A stretch of 64,000 bases of DNA from Uranotaenia lowii (lineage: Eukaryota; Arthropoda; Insecta; Diptera; Culicidae), in contig NC_073693.1 in NCBI RefSeq assembly GCF_029784155.1, forward strand, positions 336,428,023 through 336,492,022. The letters are read 5' to 3'. A program made the translations under genes and the position numbers. A model generated the notes under the pieces. That model was given only the letters and a program-made list of their open reading frames with translations, was not told the origin of the DNA and did no database searches. This document shows positions 46,891 to 60,000 of this stretch, one piece after another; positions within the stretch are counted from its first letter, which is position 1; every line of letters begins with the position of its first letter.

Positions 46891-46930
46891 CGTAGGATTA
46901 AAATAAATTTTATAAGAAACTGGACTGATT

Positions 46931-49900
46931 TGCCGAATATAATTTCATCAATATTGAGAATTTTTTATAATTTTTACCCCTAGATGTATGCAGCAACCTT
47001 GTCCATCTTTTGATTATAAATGTATTGAAAAAAAAACGTTGAAAAAATCAGTTGAGTCCTCGCAAAAAATACCGTTATTTGTGTTTATGCCTTCTTTGCT
47101 TAATGACACCATAACAATAATTTTGAAGATGTTGAGATACGTTAAAAATATAGTGATTAAAGTTACCCCGAAAATCGAAATCTGGTTTTGTAACACACAT
47201 TAAATTATAACCACCACTGTCGTTTGAACTTACTGCAATCAATGATCATGTTTTATACTCCTCACCTCAGTAAGTGTTTTAAAACTTTTAGGTATTACGA
47301 AAAAGCAACCCCTTCCAAAATATTCAAAAATGAATGAAAAAAGTGATCGAAGTTCCCCCAGTTTACGGTATTTCAAGAAATTTTAAAAATTGAAGGGAAA
47401 TCATGAATTCAGAATCACAATCAAAATACTACTACAAAACTTATAGTCCATAATAAAATGCTTATGATCATTTGAAGTTGAAATAAAAATAAGAATTTCC
47501 AAATCCACATTATTTCTTTTGATTGAGTTGGTTCATAAATTTTGTTTAAACTTATTAAGAAAATCACAACAGATTTCTTAACTTAACTAAAAATCTTAAA
47601 CACTAAGGGGCCGTTAACTAATTACCTAAGCACAATTTTGAATTTTTCAAACCCTCTCTGTTAGAAAAAGTAAGATTTCTCACAAACCCCTCTCCTCCTC
47701 AAGAATGATCTTACGCTTTCAATTTAGATTTTGTTCCATAAAAAAATTGTATGGTATTGTATATCAAAACAACACATATTATCTTGAAAACCTCACATGA
47801 AATTTCAAAAGTGAAATCAGTGGAGTGTATAAAGATTATCAGCAATAGAAAATTGCAAAAAAATTGGAGAAAATATTAAACCAACATAAAATTTTTGCGA
47901 AATTTAAAAGTTGAGAAATCATAACTAGAATAACAAAGAATGCGGTAAAAGTTAAAGAATTTTAGATACGAAACGTAAGGAGAATTTATGAAAAATATAT
48001 TTTTAAATACAATTACGTTATTAACAAACGAACATGCTCTTACTTCTTACACATTACAATGTGAAATCAAAAAGTTTTTGGGACACATTGTTTGGTAAAT
48101 CGTGTATAAAATTTGATATTTATGGTGTATCTACTTTAAAAAATAACTTTAATTCCTTGAATGTGAATAAACAATAGCTTATAGGAATGCAATTTAAAAC
48201 TGAGTAAATTGGTTTACAATTATTGTTTGCTTTGGATTTTGTTTATAAAATTCTACATTTATTGATTCTTACGTAATGTTTTTGGAAAGTCTTTCTAACC
48301 CAATTTTGAACCAAATTAGACTTATCTTGTGTGATTTTTTTTCCGAAAAATCGAATTAAGGCTATTTTAAGCACCGCAAGCATCAGAAAATAGAGTCATA
48401 GCCGTTTTTACCCTAAATTCCCTTACATGTTCACACAGGAGTATTTCACTTAAAACCTGGCCAAAACTCAAAGTTTAAGTTATATTGGTTACTTTTATGC
48501 CAATGTTTATTTGATTCTTGAATAAATTTAGCACCATGTACCGGTAATTTTTTTTGACATCTGAACAAATAGTTTAGCTAGCGCAACTAAGTGAACTATT
48601 TGAATAAAACATTCTTATGTTACTTAAAATGAAAATTAGAAATGGAGAACTTCAGTAGAGGGATGTTAAATAATTTTGAGTATTTTAGATAAAAATCGAT
48701 GATTATATAGGGTGAGTGCTTCTTCTTTGGACCTAGAGCCTACTTTAGTCCTAAATTGCCAAAAAATGTAAACCACTCATTTTGATAGCAAAGGATAAAG
48801 ATTCTTCTATGCATACAATAAACTCTTATTCTTCCTGAATCCTACCATACAGTTTTTTGCTATAAAATGTCTTTCTGATAAAATTTTCAACATTTTTAAA
48901 AATGTACCTCTTCATCAGTGATAAATCAGAGAACTTAATTAGTAAGGCGTGTTTTGAGAAATTACAGTGAATAAAGAAAAATCTCAATTTTTTACTGTCC
49001 AAGCCAAAGTTTAAAGGGAAAATACTTTCATTGTGAAGAACATGAACCATAATACCTATTTTTCCTAAAATAAAAGAAAATATATGGAAAATCCGGAAAA
49101 TTTGTTAAGGGTCCAAAAATAGGAAACTTTTGACTTTGATGTTCAATTTTTAGACCTGACATCACCGAATCGTTGAGTGAATACCAAAAATCAATGAAGG
49201 TTTGAATTTTTAATTGGGGCGTAATTCAGAAGCAATATTGAACATTTCTAAAATTTTTTGCAGCTTTACGTAAATTAACTACAAGTAAGTGTACATAAAA
49301 ATGTTTCAGCTATTGTTATGCTGATAGAGCTGATGAGGAGTGAAAGAGTTTGAAATTTTCATAACAGAAATTTAGATGTTTCTAATCGTTAAAAAGCTGT
49401 AATATTTTTCTATAATATTATTTGCTTGAAAATCACATTCCTAATGGATTCTTTTTATTATTTTTTGAAATATCAAACTTTTATAGGAATTTTTATAATA
49501 GGTCCAATGAATGGAACCAGTTCAGTACCAAAATAGGAACAGTAGGTTCAAAATTGGAAATTTTGATCATCCATATCTTTTCAAATCTTTCTATAACGAT
49601 GAAACCTATGTTGAAAATTCTCATTGAAACTTGCGGAAAAGATCTTAAACTAGATCTCAAATTTCTGAAAGATTTAAACCTCCCGTTCATTTATGAGAAA
49701 AACCTGATTATTTAAAAACCACCGCTTTATGGGTCGAAAGTAGGGCAACTAACCCTATTTTGATATTTTTAAGTTTGAAGTTTTGAAAATATTGATAGTT
49801 TTTTCTCCACAAAAGTCACCTAGAACTTTTTTTTTTTTAAAGTTCAAAGTTCAGTAAAATTTGTGTTATTTTTCGAATATTTTCAATAATTATTTCACTT

Positions 49901-50984
49901 TTAAAGACAAATAAAAAAAATCTTGGTTTTTTAAATGTTATTACTTTTTTAACCTGGTTTATCTATCATGTCAAATGAATTTTTGAATATTTCTAAAAGA
50001 ATATTATGAAAAATTACTAAAAACGGTAAACAAATATTAAATGATCTAATAAACGTTTGATGAGTGTGCAGTGGCTCAAATAGCCTACCTTTGATTCTTC
50101 GAAAAAAAAAATGAAAAAATGTAGGGGAATAGTGGGTAAAAACAGCCATAGCTCCATTCCCCAATGCGTGTGATAGCTCAAATAGGCTTCATTCGATTCT
50201 GAAGAAAGAGAAACACATTGAAAATATTGAATTTCTTCACGGTTTATACACTTTTTTTCTATTTTGCGTTGGAAGTCTAAATTATCTATCTGGACAAAAT
50301 CTGTAACGTTTTTTTTTGAGAATTAACCACTTTGTTGCATTTCACCTATAATCTGTGTTGTTGAATGAATGAAGGATAATTTAATGTAGAATATATACTT
50401 CATCAGCTGTCGATGATTGATTCCATTCTAAACAGATTAATTTTAAAACTTCTAAACGCCATGTCCCCAAATCAAGAGGTGATTGAAAAAATCTGGAAAA
50501 ATTCAAGATTCAAGAAGACTCAAAAATCTTCCAAAATCATTTTTAAACAAAAGCACCAATCATGTGCCTGGGTTACAATCTACAGTCGACTATTTTCTCC
50601 GCGACAAGGCAATTGAATCATGTCGAAAGATCTTTTTGAGACCAAAACGGCTGGATTTAAATAATCACACTAATTATATCCAAGCTCATCCACACAATAA
50701 TGATTAACATTTCAAGTACAAATCCAGCGTCAGATTTTAAGTAATATACACTCTGAATCAGACACTTTGGTTACTTCAATTGCAATTAATTAAGATTCTT
50801 CATTAAAGAATAGTGTTGACTATCATGAACAAACCTTTAATTTCTTATTTTGTTATATTAATATAAAAAAACATTTTACACTATTTTCATAAATTATTTT
50901 CTGTAAATTTGTAACTCTTTCATTCGCTTCAGTTCAACAAAATTTAAAAATCAAGTATGAAAGCATGAATTGCCAGACGTACTG
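46931..50984. other. AT-rich non-coding DNA
   Basis: No supported gene. The gypsy element does not visibly resume downstream of the Penelope tail. 50123-50163 contains a small dyad, GGGGAATAGTG...CTCCATTCCCC. Confidence 0.5.
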
Positions 50985-51035
50985 GGTTCGATTCCCGGTA
51001 TCCTCAAGAAAAATTATGGGTTCGAATCCCAGAAT
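50985..51035 (+). repeat. Two tandem tRNA T-arm-like (B-box) sequences
   Basis: CTGGGTTCGATTCCCGG and, about 35 bases later, TGGGTTCGAATCCCA. Each matches the RNA polymerase III B-box (GGTTCGANNCC) within a hairpin. No A-box or acceptor stem is seen, so these are tRNA-derived remnants and not genes. Confidence 0.55.
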
Positions 51036-53281
51036 TCGTGTACCCATGGTGGATAACCAACATAAAAAAATAACAAGAATTTTTAAAATTGAAACCAATT
51101 GATATACGATATTTCGAATCACAATTTAGAAAAATGGTTCAAAGAAATTAAAAAAAAACTATCAGAGTTTTTCAATCCGTTTTAAATTCAGGCAAACAAG
51201 ATTTTTTAAATTTTTTATAAGTATAAAAAAATCTAACAAAAAGCATCTATAAGCTGGCTAGTTTTTGAGTTAGAAACTATTGTCATGAGAGATACGAATA
51301 CAGTTATATATACAGCAGCCTATACAGTTATATATACAGCACATACAGATTTTGAAGTCAACCTTCATGATTTCACGGAATAACCGCTCTACGACAACCG
51401 TTTAATTGAAAATTAACTTAACTGAATGAAACAAAAACCAAGCACAAGTAATGACAGGTGGCTGTTTGTTTTCATGGTTCATCGATTGACATATTTGGCG
51501 GCCAGATTGAACACCAATCTTCAGTCGATTTCACGCTTCTCCAAGTGTTTATTTCCGCAATGGTAATCTTGTATTGGACTGATTTTTTTTGGTATAAAAT
51601 TCGTTAGATGAAGATTTAAGGAAAATCATTCAAACAAATTTTTCATTAAAAACACGTTATTTAATCTCGGTATTTAGAGTTAGATATAGTCCACAGGAAA
51701 ACAACTCCACACAATGTTCATGTCTATATTTAGTTACGCTGGTTGCGTTTCATAACCATTGGCGGTCCAAGACTTGATGCTCTGCCTCCCCGAAATATTG
51801 TTACCGAGTGCGGGTGGGCGCCCATTATCAAATTTGAATAGAATAGCGCGCGACAATCGGGAAAAATTTAGCTCCTATAGTCCATTCGAAGAAACGAGAT
51901 AACGGTGGCTCTAATTTGAATAAAACCCCAGTTTTCCGCGGGCCTCCCTCTTTAGCTGGTCCTCCCTCGTCGTTATCGTTGGGGTCTGGTCTGGGTCGTG
52001 TGCCATGGCTCGCAAAAATACCTACCTTGCTTCCTTCCAGTAACAACAGGTGCTCGAGCGATTGCATTCCACCCCCGTTTTCCGCAATCTGAGAAGAGTG
52101 GCCTTATTCATCGGTACTGCTGCTGGTTCACTGGAAACAAGGGTTGGATTTTTCCTACCAGATGATATAATATTTTTTAAACATTACCTATATTTATTAG
52201 GTCAAAATTGATGCAAATGACTGCGAAGTCTGATATGAAATATTCAGGATTAGTTGAAAGTTGAAATTTAACACAAATTTACTAGAACTTTGAAGAACAC
52301 CGGCATTAGGTATCTTAAATATTAAAATAAGCTGTTAGCGTTAAAATTCAGTTTTTTCACTTATATTATGAAATTGTTATTCTTATTCAATATTTTTATA
52401 TATCAAGTTTGAAATTGGTACAAAATTTTAAGTTATATTTCATATTTACTTGTTTTTTTTAGATGACAACTAGTGTTTCAATGTGGAACTTAAAATTTCC
52501 TAGCTCTATCAGTAGTATTAAAAATACAACATTAGATTTCTGAGGATTCTTTCCAGCGTCATAATGAAAACTTACGTTTTTTTAACCCAATTTTGATGAT
52601 CCCATCTACATGAAAACGATATCCATTTCGTTCAAACAAAATTCCTGTTAAGTTAGTTTAGGTACATCAGTTAACACGAGCGTTTCAAAGCAATGCCTTA
52701 TAAAACGACCAATGACCCATTTTTAAGATGCTTTCCATCGATTTTCCAATGGTTTAGCCAATATCTTATGGTTTTACAAATTTTAGGAACAAGGATTTTA
52801 ACTTGTGCACGGCTACTGAAGTTGGGAACATAGACCGATCTGCATGGAACAGAAAGCCACTGGGAATTATTCGTCGAACCGCTAAATTGGGGTTAGATAT
52901 TGTTGGGTTACTAGAGAGCGTATCGAAGACCCTTCTTACAACACTGAGTCACTGAGGGAGACGGACGATTAAGGGAGATTCATTTGGGAATTGTCAACAT
53001 CTCTAATTAGCAGCTGATCGCTGCACCTGTCTGATGAGATAGAAAACGAAAATGTATCAAATTGTATTATTTTGTCCCTTACCAACAACACCATTTTTGT
53101 ATTGTTAAAGTTATAAGTAGATTCGCCATTCGAATAGATGATCGTTAGATGTAGTCATGTTAAATTGTAGTTAATAAATGTTAAAGTTCAGCGTTGATTT
53201 TTCCTAAATAATGTGTTGTGAATAAATAGTACCAAAACCCAAATAAAGTTGTGATAAATAAATTGTGTGATTGTTAAACCC
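51036..53281. other. Non-coding DNA with island 51450-52140
   Basis: 51297-51350 has a duplicated ATACAGTTATATATACAGCA. 51450-52140 is more balanced in base composition, with a proline/glycine-rich minus-strand frame (51828-52067) that I do not recognise. 52780-53280 contains TGTTGGGTTAC and three AATAAA signals and might be a solo LTR or leader; no partner was seen. Confidence 0.35.
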
Positions 53282-53509
53282 ATGGATTTTCATTGCGGGA
53301 TTGGCACCGATAAAACCCCGCCCCCGTACGGATCGAGCACTTACCTGAAGGAAGCCCTACCAATTCACCATCCAGAATCACCCAAGGAACATACGGTCCA
53401 CCCAAGGTACCCCAGCACCCCAACCGATATGTTCATTCAGATTCAACCTTGCAAAGGCTATTTGAACGAATATTTAAATTTGATATTAGTTTTTTACAAA
53501 AGCCTTTGA
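53282..53509 (+). CDS. Short unrecognised open frame
   Basis: A 75-codon frame beginning MDFHCGIGTDKTPPPYG. Proline-rich, with no signal peptide or membrane segment in its first 60 residues. It is in a short segment richer in C than its surroundings and follows the AATAAA-rich stretch noted before it. It could be a remnant of a retroelement gag or a chance frame. No function assigned. Confidence 0.2.
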   Translation: MDFHCGIGTDKTPPPYGSSTYLKEALPIHHPESPKEHTVHPRYPSTPTDMFIQIQPCKGYLNEYLNLILVFYKSL

Positions 53510-54748
53510 CAATTTGTTGTCTTACACCATTTTTTTTTGTAAATATCTTCATGTATTCCTGGCTTTTCTACAGTTAATGGATCATGGATTACTTACATCA
53601 AAATGGAAACCAGAATTTTTGGTTGGTGTCGTGGATTGACGATAATTCCGGATCTCAATGCAAAAATTTCACTGAACAATCCTTACACTCACAAGATCAG
53701 ACCATTGACTGAGTTATGTTTTTGTTTACATTTTGAAACTTTTCTTTCAGTGTGTCACATATTTGTTTTATATTTTTCCATAATTTTTTTATGTACATTT
53801 GTCCTCTCATTTCTACAGTTGGGTTGCTCAAAATTGCTATACCTATTTATGGAATTGTAGGTCTTAACCTCCTAGCTATAGTTTTGGGCAGATGTAAGAT
53901 ACAAACTTTAGTATGGCGGCACCTCAGAAAAAATATGTTCAGGAGTTGTAATGATTCGATTTTTGAGAATAGATAAAACCAATTTTTCCAACACAGAATT
54001 TTGAGATCTTGAGGAAACAGTGTGAAAAATTTATGTTTATTTTTTATCCAGGTTTTGGAAAAGTTTTTTAGACAGTTTTCAACCAATATTTCCGATAAAA
54101 ATTCTGTGTTTTTGTCTAAATAAATTCTGCATTTTAGTGTTTTACCGAAAACATCTCTTTTCTGTGACGCTATTTCCATGAGTTTGATAAAAAAAGTCAT
54201 AACTAAAATATGCAAAGTATTTTATACATTATTTTTGAAAAAGTCCTTTAATATGACTAGAATTATCAGTTTTTCAAGAACATATCATATTTTCACGAAA
54301 CAAGTTAAATATTGTAAGTTTCTGCACGTAAATGAAACTTTAAAGATTCAAATTACTTTGAAACAGTTAAAAACAACATTATACTTTCTTCATCAAAGTT
54401 TTAATTTTTTTTAACTATATTGATAAAAAGCTTTTACAGTAAAAATTATATAAAGTATGTGTTTCTCTAGACATAATATTCTGAATTGTCGCTGTATAGA
54501 AGTTTATTTTTTACACCCTCAATTGTTATATGAAGCTTGAGCCCTTTGTTTTAAACTATTTTTGACCTCCCTAATGTTTTGGAAGTATCACTCTACGTTA
54601 GAGATAGAGTCAAACTGGCCTTGACTGACTTTGCATTAGGCTCACGAAGTTTTCGATTTTGAAGCTCTTAAAAAAAAAAGAATAATAATAATGACCTACA
54701 ACACATTCTATAAACCACCCGTGTCTGATATCACATAAGAATGTAGAA
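53510..54748. other. AT-rich DNA with a relative of the 27263 MITE
   Basis: 53985-54240 on the plus strand shares TTCTGTG words and TTCTGTGACGCTATTTCC...GATAAAAAA with the body of the element at 27263-27650. No defined ends. No gene. Confidence 0.45.
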
Positions 54749-55090
54749 TAAGGTTGCCAGATTATTTTCCTTTAGTTATTTTATTTTAAAACCTTTCAAA
54801 ACTCGGGAATTGATTTCAAAATTTTCAACCTAAAACCTGGGCAAACCTAGACAATATTCGATAAAAATAAAGAAAAAAAAAACTAATTATTTTTTAATCG
54901 AATCATATCGGTAGATTTCAAATCGTATTCTACATATCAACGAAATAGTTCATTTTTGTAAAGAAATTTATTTTTATAAAAACATTTAATATTTGAACGC
55001 CAAATTTAAAAAATGATTTTACTAATAAAGTGCATTATCCCAGGCATAGTCCGTTTTTTTTCGACTAAGTCCGGTCAAGCGGACCGGAAC
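54749..55090. mobile_element. Decayed copy of the 26702 hAT-type MITE
   Basis: Starts TAAGGTTGCCAG, identical to the left terminus at 26702, and follows the same order of segments (GGGCAA words, an A-rich run, TTTCAAATCGTATT, AATAAAGTG, then a CCGG-rich end). The right terminus is lost. Confidence 0.65.
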
Positions 55091-58000
55091 GAAATTCTTC
55101 AATTTTGTTTTAAAAATCGAAGTAAGCGTGGTTTAAAAGATATTAGTCTGCACGGTTATTTTCAAACAAAGAAAATCAATAAATAAAATCTTGACCCAAC
55201 AACGACAATATGAACGGAGACAAACAACTAAATTTCCTGAAAAGTGTAAAAGTACTTGATAATGACTAGCTTACTAATTTGAAATTTACAAACATTCTGC
55301 GAGGGCGATTGACCAAGTTGGTTTAAACCGTATTTAAATAAACAAAGCAGTGTAGAAGAAAATGATGTTTGCCACACGCTGTTTCCTTATTTCTTGAAAA
55401 CTATTTCAGACTCAATTTTTATCTGTGTTTTAAGTTCTATTAAATATTCATCTCCATATTCAATAGGGCTTCGATAAGTTTCGCAATGCAACAAATTAAA
55501 CATTTTTTCGAGATGCAGGAAATTTAAGAGTAAATTTTGATTAGTTTAGGTGTACTTAATCGAGATATACATTTAGATTTTTTTTTTCAGTTTTTGTTTT
55601 TGAATAACTTTAAAGAAAAAGATAAAAATCACTTAAGAAATTTCTGCACATTTTTGACAAAACTGTAAAACATTACACAGAATCTTTGTTTTTTATTTTT
55701 ATTTTTATTGTGTCAGATAATTTTGAGATCATTTTATCTCTAAAATTTGAAGAATTCCACAAACTCGGTAAAAATCACTAGCGATTGCTCATTGAAACCA
55801 CTTAATGGTGCGTAAAAGTGATCGATCTCTGCAAAAACGCTAATAGCCAATCGCTAACCAAAAATAAAAAAAAGATTTAAAAATACAAATTTTGAATTAT
55901 TTTTAAACATTTTGTTGATAAGAAAGGTGATACTGCAAAATGGAACAGAAAGATGCAGTTTACGGATTATTTCTGTCCAATTCATCTTCGCCAGTCCACG
56001 ATTTCATTTAGAAAAGACAAAGGGAAAAACATTTAAATCAATATTGACTATTTTTTAGCTTAGCTTAGCTTAGCTTGCTTGACTATTCTATTATTGACTA
56101 TTTTTTCCCGATCAAAACAAGAGCAGGGAAGACACCTGAGCATTGAAAAAATAAAACGAAATTTCACAAAAACAAGCATAAAATCGTCGAAACGTCGGGC
56201 ACTTCCAAAAGAAAGTTGTTTGCTTGAAATCCAAGAACTAAAAAAGCCACTAAATAATGGAATATTTAACATCACTAACGATCGATAACATAGACCTAAT
56301 TTGAACCAATTTTCAACAAAATTCACTCATCCATGAAATTTCCCTTTCTCCATTAATCAAAGCAAATTTTTTTTAAGCAGATGTTGTGTTTTGTCCAAAA
56401 CTAATTTCTCTTTTTTCCGTTATCTATACTTAATGAAGGTGAAAATACGGTACTTACTCCAAAGGTGAAGACAACTCGAAAAGATGTTTAGTTTTTTTTC
56501 TATGATTGCAGTAAAAAAATTAACTCGAACTTCTGGAATCAATCTTTAAAAAAAGTTTAAATTGTCGAAATCAAGGTTTTAATCTGAATCATAATGAAAC
56601 TATGATTTATTCGTTTCATAGATCAGTTTAACATTCTTTAGTTAGCAGAACTGAAAATTAGCGAGACTTTCTAATCCGATAGCTCAGGAAAAATTCAGCA
56701 AGGAAATGAGATCGTTAACCAAAAGTTAGCAGATTAATTAGCGATATGTAGATTAGCGGTTTTGAGCCACTGGAATCGGTTTTTGTTTTTCATGTAGATT
56801 TATTGTTTCATCAGTTGACAATGATTGATTACACACAAATCTGATTTTTTTATACTTCAACGCAAGACGGAAAACTATGGAAAAAATAATAATCAATTTA
56901 AAACATCTTCATGTCCTATCGCCCAAACTAGAGGTGATAGACAAAGTTTGACAAAAGATTAGAGTCCATGACGCCAAAATATTACAAATCAGTTATTGAA
57001 ACATGAGCCTGAAAAGGCTGTTCCATTGCCAATTTAATTTAAAAAAAAATTGTTTTTGAAGTGGAAAGACGTTTTTATTGAAAATAAAACCTCTTGCACA
57101 TAATAATAAAATGTAATCTTTTCCACCTACATATTTGGTATGAATTTTCAAATAAATCTTCCGAATTTTATAGCGCCAGTAAATATTATATAAATATAAT
57201 AATATTGTAACTATAGTTTTTTAATTAGCTTGTCTTTGATTTTCATTTTAAAACTTTTGTGTTTTTCTTGGAAGTATATATATTTTGATTTTTAATGCCT
57301 ATGAAAAACATTGTTTGTTCCTTTTGTCCATTCCAGAACCTAATAACCTGAAAGTGCGAACATATTTAGAGCTTGGAATTTGGAAAGATGTTTCGGAAAA
57401 GCAATTGAAAAGCTTTATTATAATTCGCAATGTTAACTGAACTAGTATTTGCTTTGTGCTTTCAATATTTTCAACAAAATTAAATTTTCCTTATTTTTAT
57501 TTCTATCACTTTCTTATTGATTATTCAAGAAATTAAATTTCTCAACCTATACTTTGTTATTTGAAAGTTACAATAATGAATTGAACATGTTGAATTGAAA
57601 ATATAAAAAAAATATAAAAAACAAACTAAAACTAACTTTTTTAGCCTTTTCCTTTGGTAACTAAAAAAAATATGAATATAAGAATATAATCTCAGACTTT
57701 GGTCACTTTTATGTTATGAAATTAAACGCAATCAACAAACCTATGTTTTGAATAAATTCTCCCTAGTTAAAAATGGATATTCATTTTATATCCTAATCGA
57801 GAATTCACATTTCAAATCGTGGTGATTTTTTTTCGAATTCAACGTGGAATTTTCAATCGACCTTTCAATTGAAAATTAAGAAAAGAAATGTAAACAAATA
57901 TGATGAAAAATATAAAATCATTATAAATTATTGAATTGATTTTTTTTTATTTAGTATACATGTTTGATTTTTAAATCAGATGTTATATTTCATGTATTCT

Positions 58001-58599
58001 ATTTCTGTGCACTGATTCTTTTACCCAAAGATTTAAATTCTGGTTTTGATTCGTATTCGAAATTTTCATTTTTATTCGTTTCCTGGTGTTTCGGAAACAT
58101 TGATTTGAAATGTGAAAACTAGACTGCTTACGATTTATTTTGAACGAAATCTTTAACTTAGAAGAAGGAAAAAACAATGATTTAAAATTTTTATTCTGAT
58201 TAATTTTGAAACAAATCAGTTAAATTTATATTTTATCGAGTTTGTGTGTTGCGCAATAGTTGAAAAATGGTCCTTACTCATCGTGCATTCTTGGTATTGT
58301 TGTTGCTTCTAGCTAAATTTGACTTTCGAAAACCCCTCCCATGGCGGGTCCTTCGCACGGGTTGACATCTTTAATTTGCAAGTGTTCTTAAAAATATTTG
58401 AAAACCTTGAACCACAAATTTTTAGGGTAATGCGATGTCCATATGATTTCCGTTCTATGAGTGTAATGAAATTTCCTTAGAACCTCTTGAAGAAATATAT
58501 TTTAAACTCTTTTCGTGGTTTTTAAAAAAGATAGAGGGTGAAAACGAATGAATTCTCGCAGTTTCTTATAAAACTGGATATCATCAGTCCTGTTTGTTC
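55091..58599. other. AT-rich DNA; possible hAT MITE relic 55780-56772
   Basis: About 55780-55860 and 56640-56772 contain CGCTAA/TTAGCG words and the region ends GCGGTTTTGAGCCACTG, similar in style to the hAT MITE at 31856. No left terminus or duplication found. TAGCT is repeated four times at about 56056. No gene. Confidence 0.4.
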
Positions 58600-60000
58600 T
58601 CTTTGTACATACTTTGACTTGATTTGATCGCAGTCGTCAACAATTTTGGCTTGGAAAATTTTTCCCACGTTGCTTTCCCTCGAATTCGACCCTGACTGAA
58701 CGATAGATAACAGTGAACGCCTTGTGACCCTCCCTGATTTGCCTCTTCAACGGGCGAGGCTCAGCAGGGACTCAACGGCCAACAGAGGGATGGCTCTTAG
58801 TTGGTTTCGGTACGAAACAACTAAAAGGCAGCGACAACAACGTCGCCAGAAGAGGTCTGTTTAGCTAGGAAACGGTTTTCCACTTACTGAACGACTTAAA
58901 ATAGCTGAACTAATAAACTAGCTACTACTGGTAGGTACTGGCGCAAATGCAAATTGAAAAGCTCTACTCTGGTTGCGCTGTCGTCTTCGATGTTGGCTGC
59001 TGTTTGTTCGATGTTGAAGCAGCAGCAGGAGAAAAAAAAAATCAAAGGTAGAAGTACAATAAAATCCGGAACAAATTTCTGAATGGAGGAAGACAATCTG
59101 TGAGGCGCGTAATCGTCTTCGGTACGCAGATGAAACTGAGAGTAGTCAACGAAAAAAAAGAATAAAATAAAAGTAAACCTGACGATGTCTGCGCCGCGTA
59201 GTGTAGGTAAGCTAATTCAGTTTCCTAGACGAGTGTCATTTTTCAACATTTTCAACCTCCGGGTGAAGTGGCATAAAAAATTGCACAGCACTCGAACGTG
59301 GAGATTTTTATTTTTTGCTCTCTATCTGTCCATTCGTTGTTATTTCATCAATCGGTTTGCTTCTTCTTCTGTTGACCACAAGTCTGTTATTGACCGTAGG
59401 AAACGGAACATCTCCGTTCTGACCAAATCGATGGAGAGAAGAGACTCGAATGAGCGCAATTGACAAGGTCGTGGTTTTTCCTTTCACACATCGTCAGCCG
59501 TTTGCCCACAATTCATTTAAACGGAATCGATCTCCGTTGTTTGAACAACATTCCACGAATGGAGAACGCTCTGAAGTTCTGATGAGTTCTTGGTAATTTG
59601 TATTTAGGTTTTTTTTTTGCTGCAGCTTCAAATATCGTTCGCGGATCATCTCCATTGACCTGAGTTGAAAATCAATCGGAATGATCGACACAGACGGACT
59701 TATAATTGGCATCGTCTGTTAAAATTCGTACCCCGCAATGGCTCTTGGAGTATTTTTTCGGTAGGAGGTCACGTTTTGCCATCGAGAGTATTCCTCAAAA
59801 AAAGGGACCCGAAAGTTACACATCTGTCAAATGGCCATGAATCCTACCTCCTGTGGCGATGGCCAATCGATGCTGCAAACATCCTCCGGTTGACGGTCAA
59901 AGTTCATCCGGATGAACGAGCGCGGGAACGCGGAACATTATCTGCGGACATTAATCAGTCAATTGGAATGTGTCGCTTCAATTCTGACTGAAGATTCCTC
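58600..60000. other. GC-balanced island, possible 5' exon or regulatory DNA
   Basis: The most exon-like stretch of the window: balanced composition, a CAG/GCAGCAGCAG-rich segment near 59010, and many short open frames. ATGTCTGCGCCGCGTAGTG at 59185 leads into GTAAGCTAA, a splice-donor match after seven codons. A perfect 16-bp palindrome GTTCATCCGGATGAAC lies at 59902, and two AACGGA...TCCGTT dyads lie at about 59402 and 59519. No recognisable protein domain. Confidence 0.35.

Larger units (their letters stand above)
44930..46930 (+). mobile_element. Penelope-like element, 5' truncated
   Basis: Plus-strand Penelope-like retroelement with the C-terminal RT, a linker and a GIY-YIG endonuclease, then a 3' untranslated tail with a hammerhead-like motif at 46863. 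The first RT motifs are missing. At the junction with the gypsy protease the word ACTCTTTACCAACGT occurs twice (about 44910-44924 and 44930-44944). 3' end approximate. Confidence 0.88.

Noticed and set aside
52905..53280. Solo LTR beginning TGTTGGGTTAC
   Set aside because: Three AATAAA signals are suggestive, but no matching end, target duplication or second copy was found in the window.
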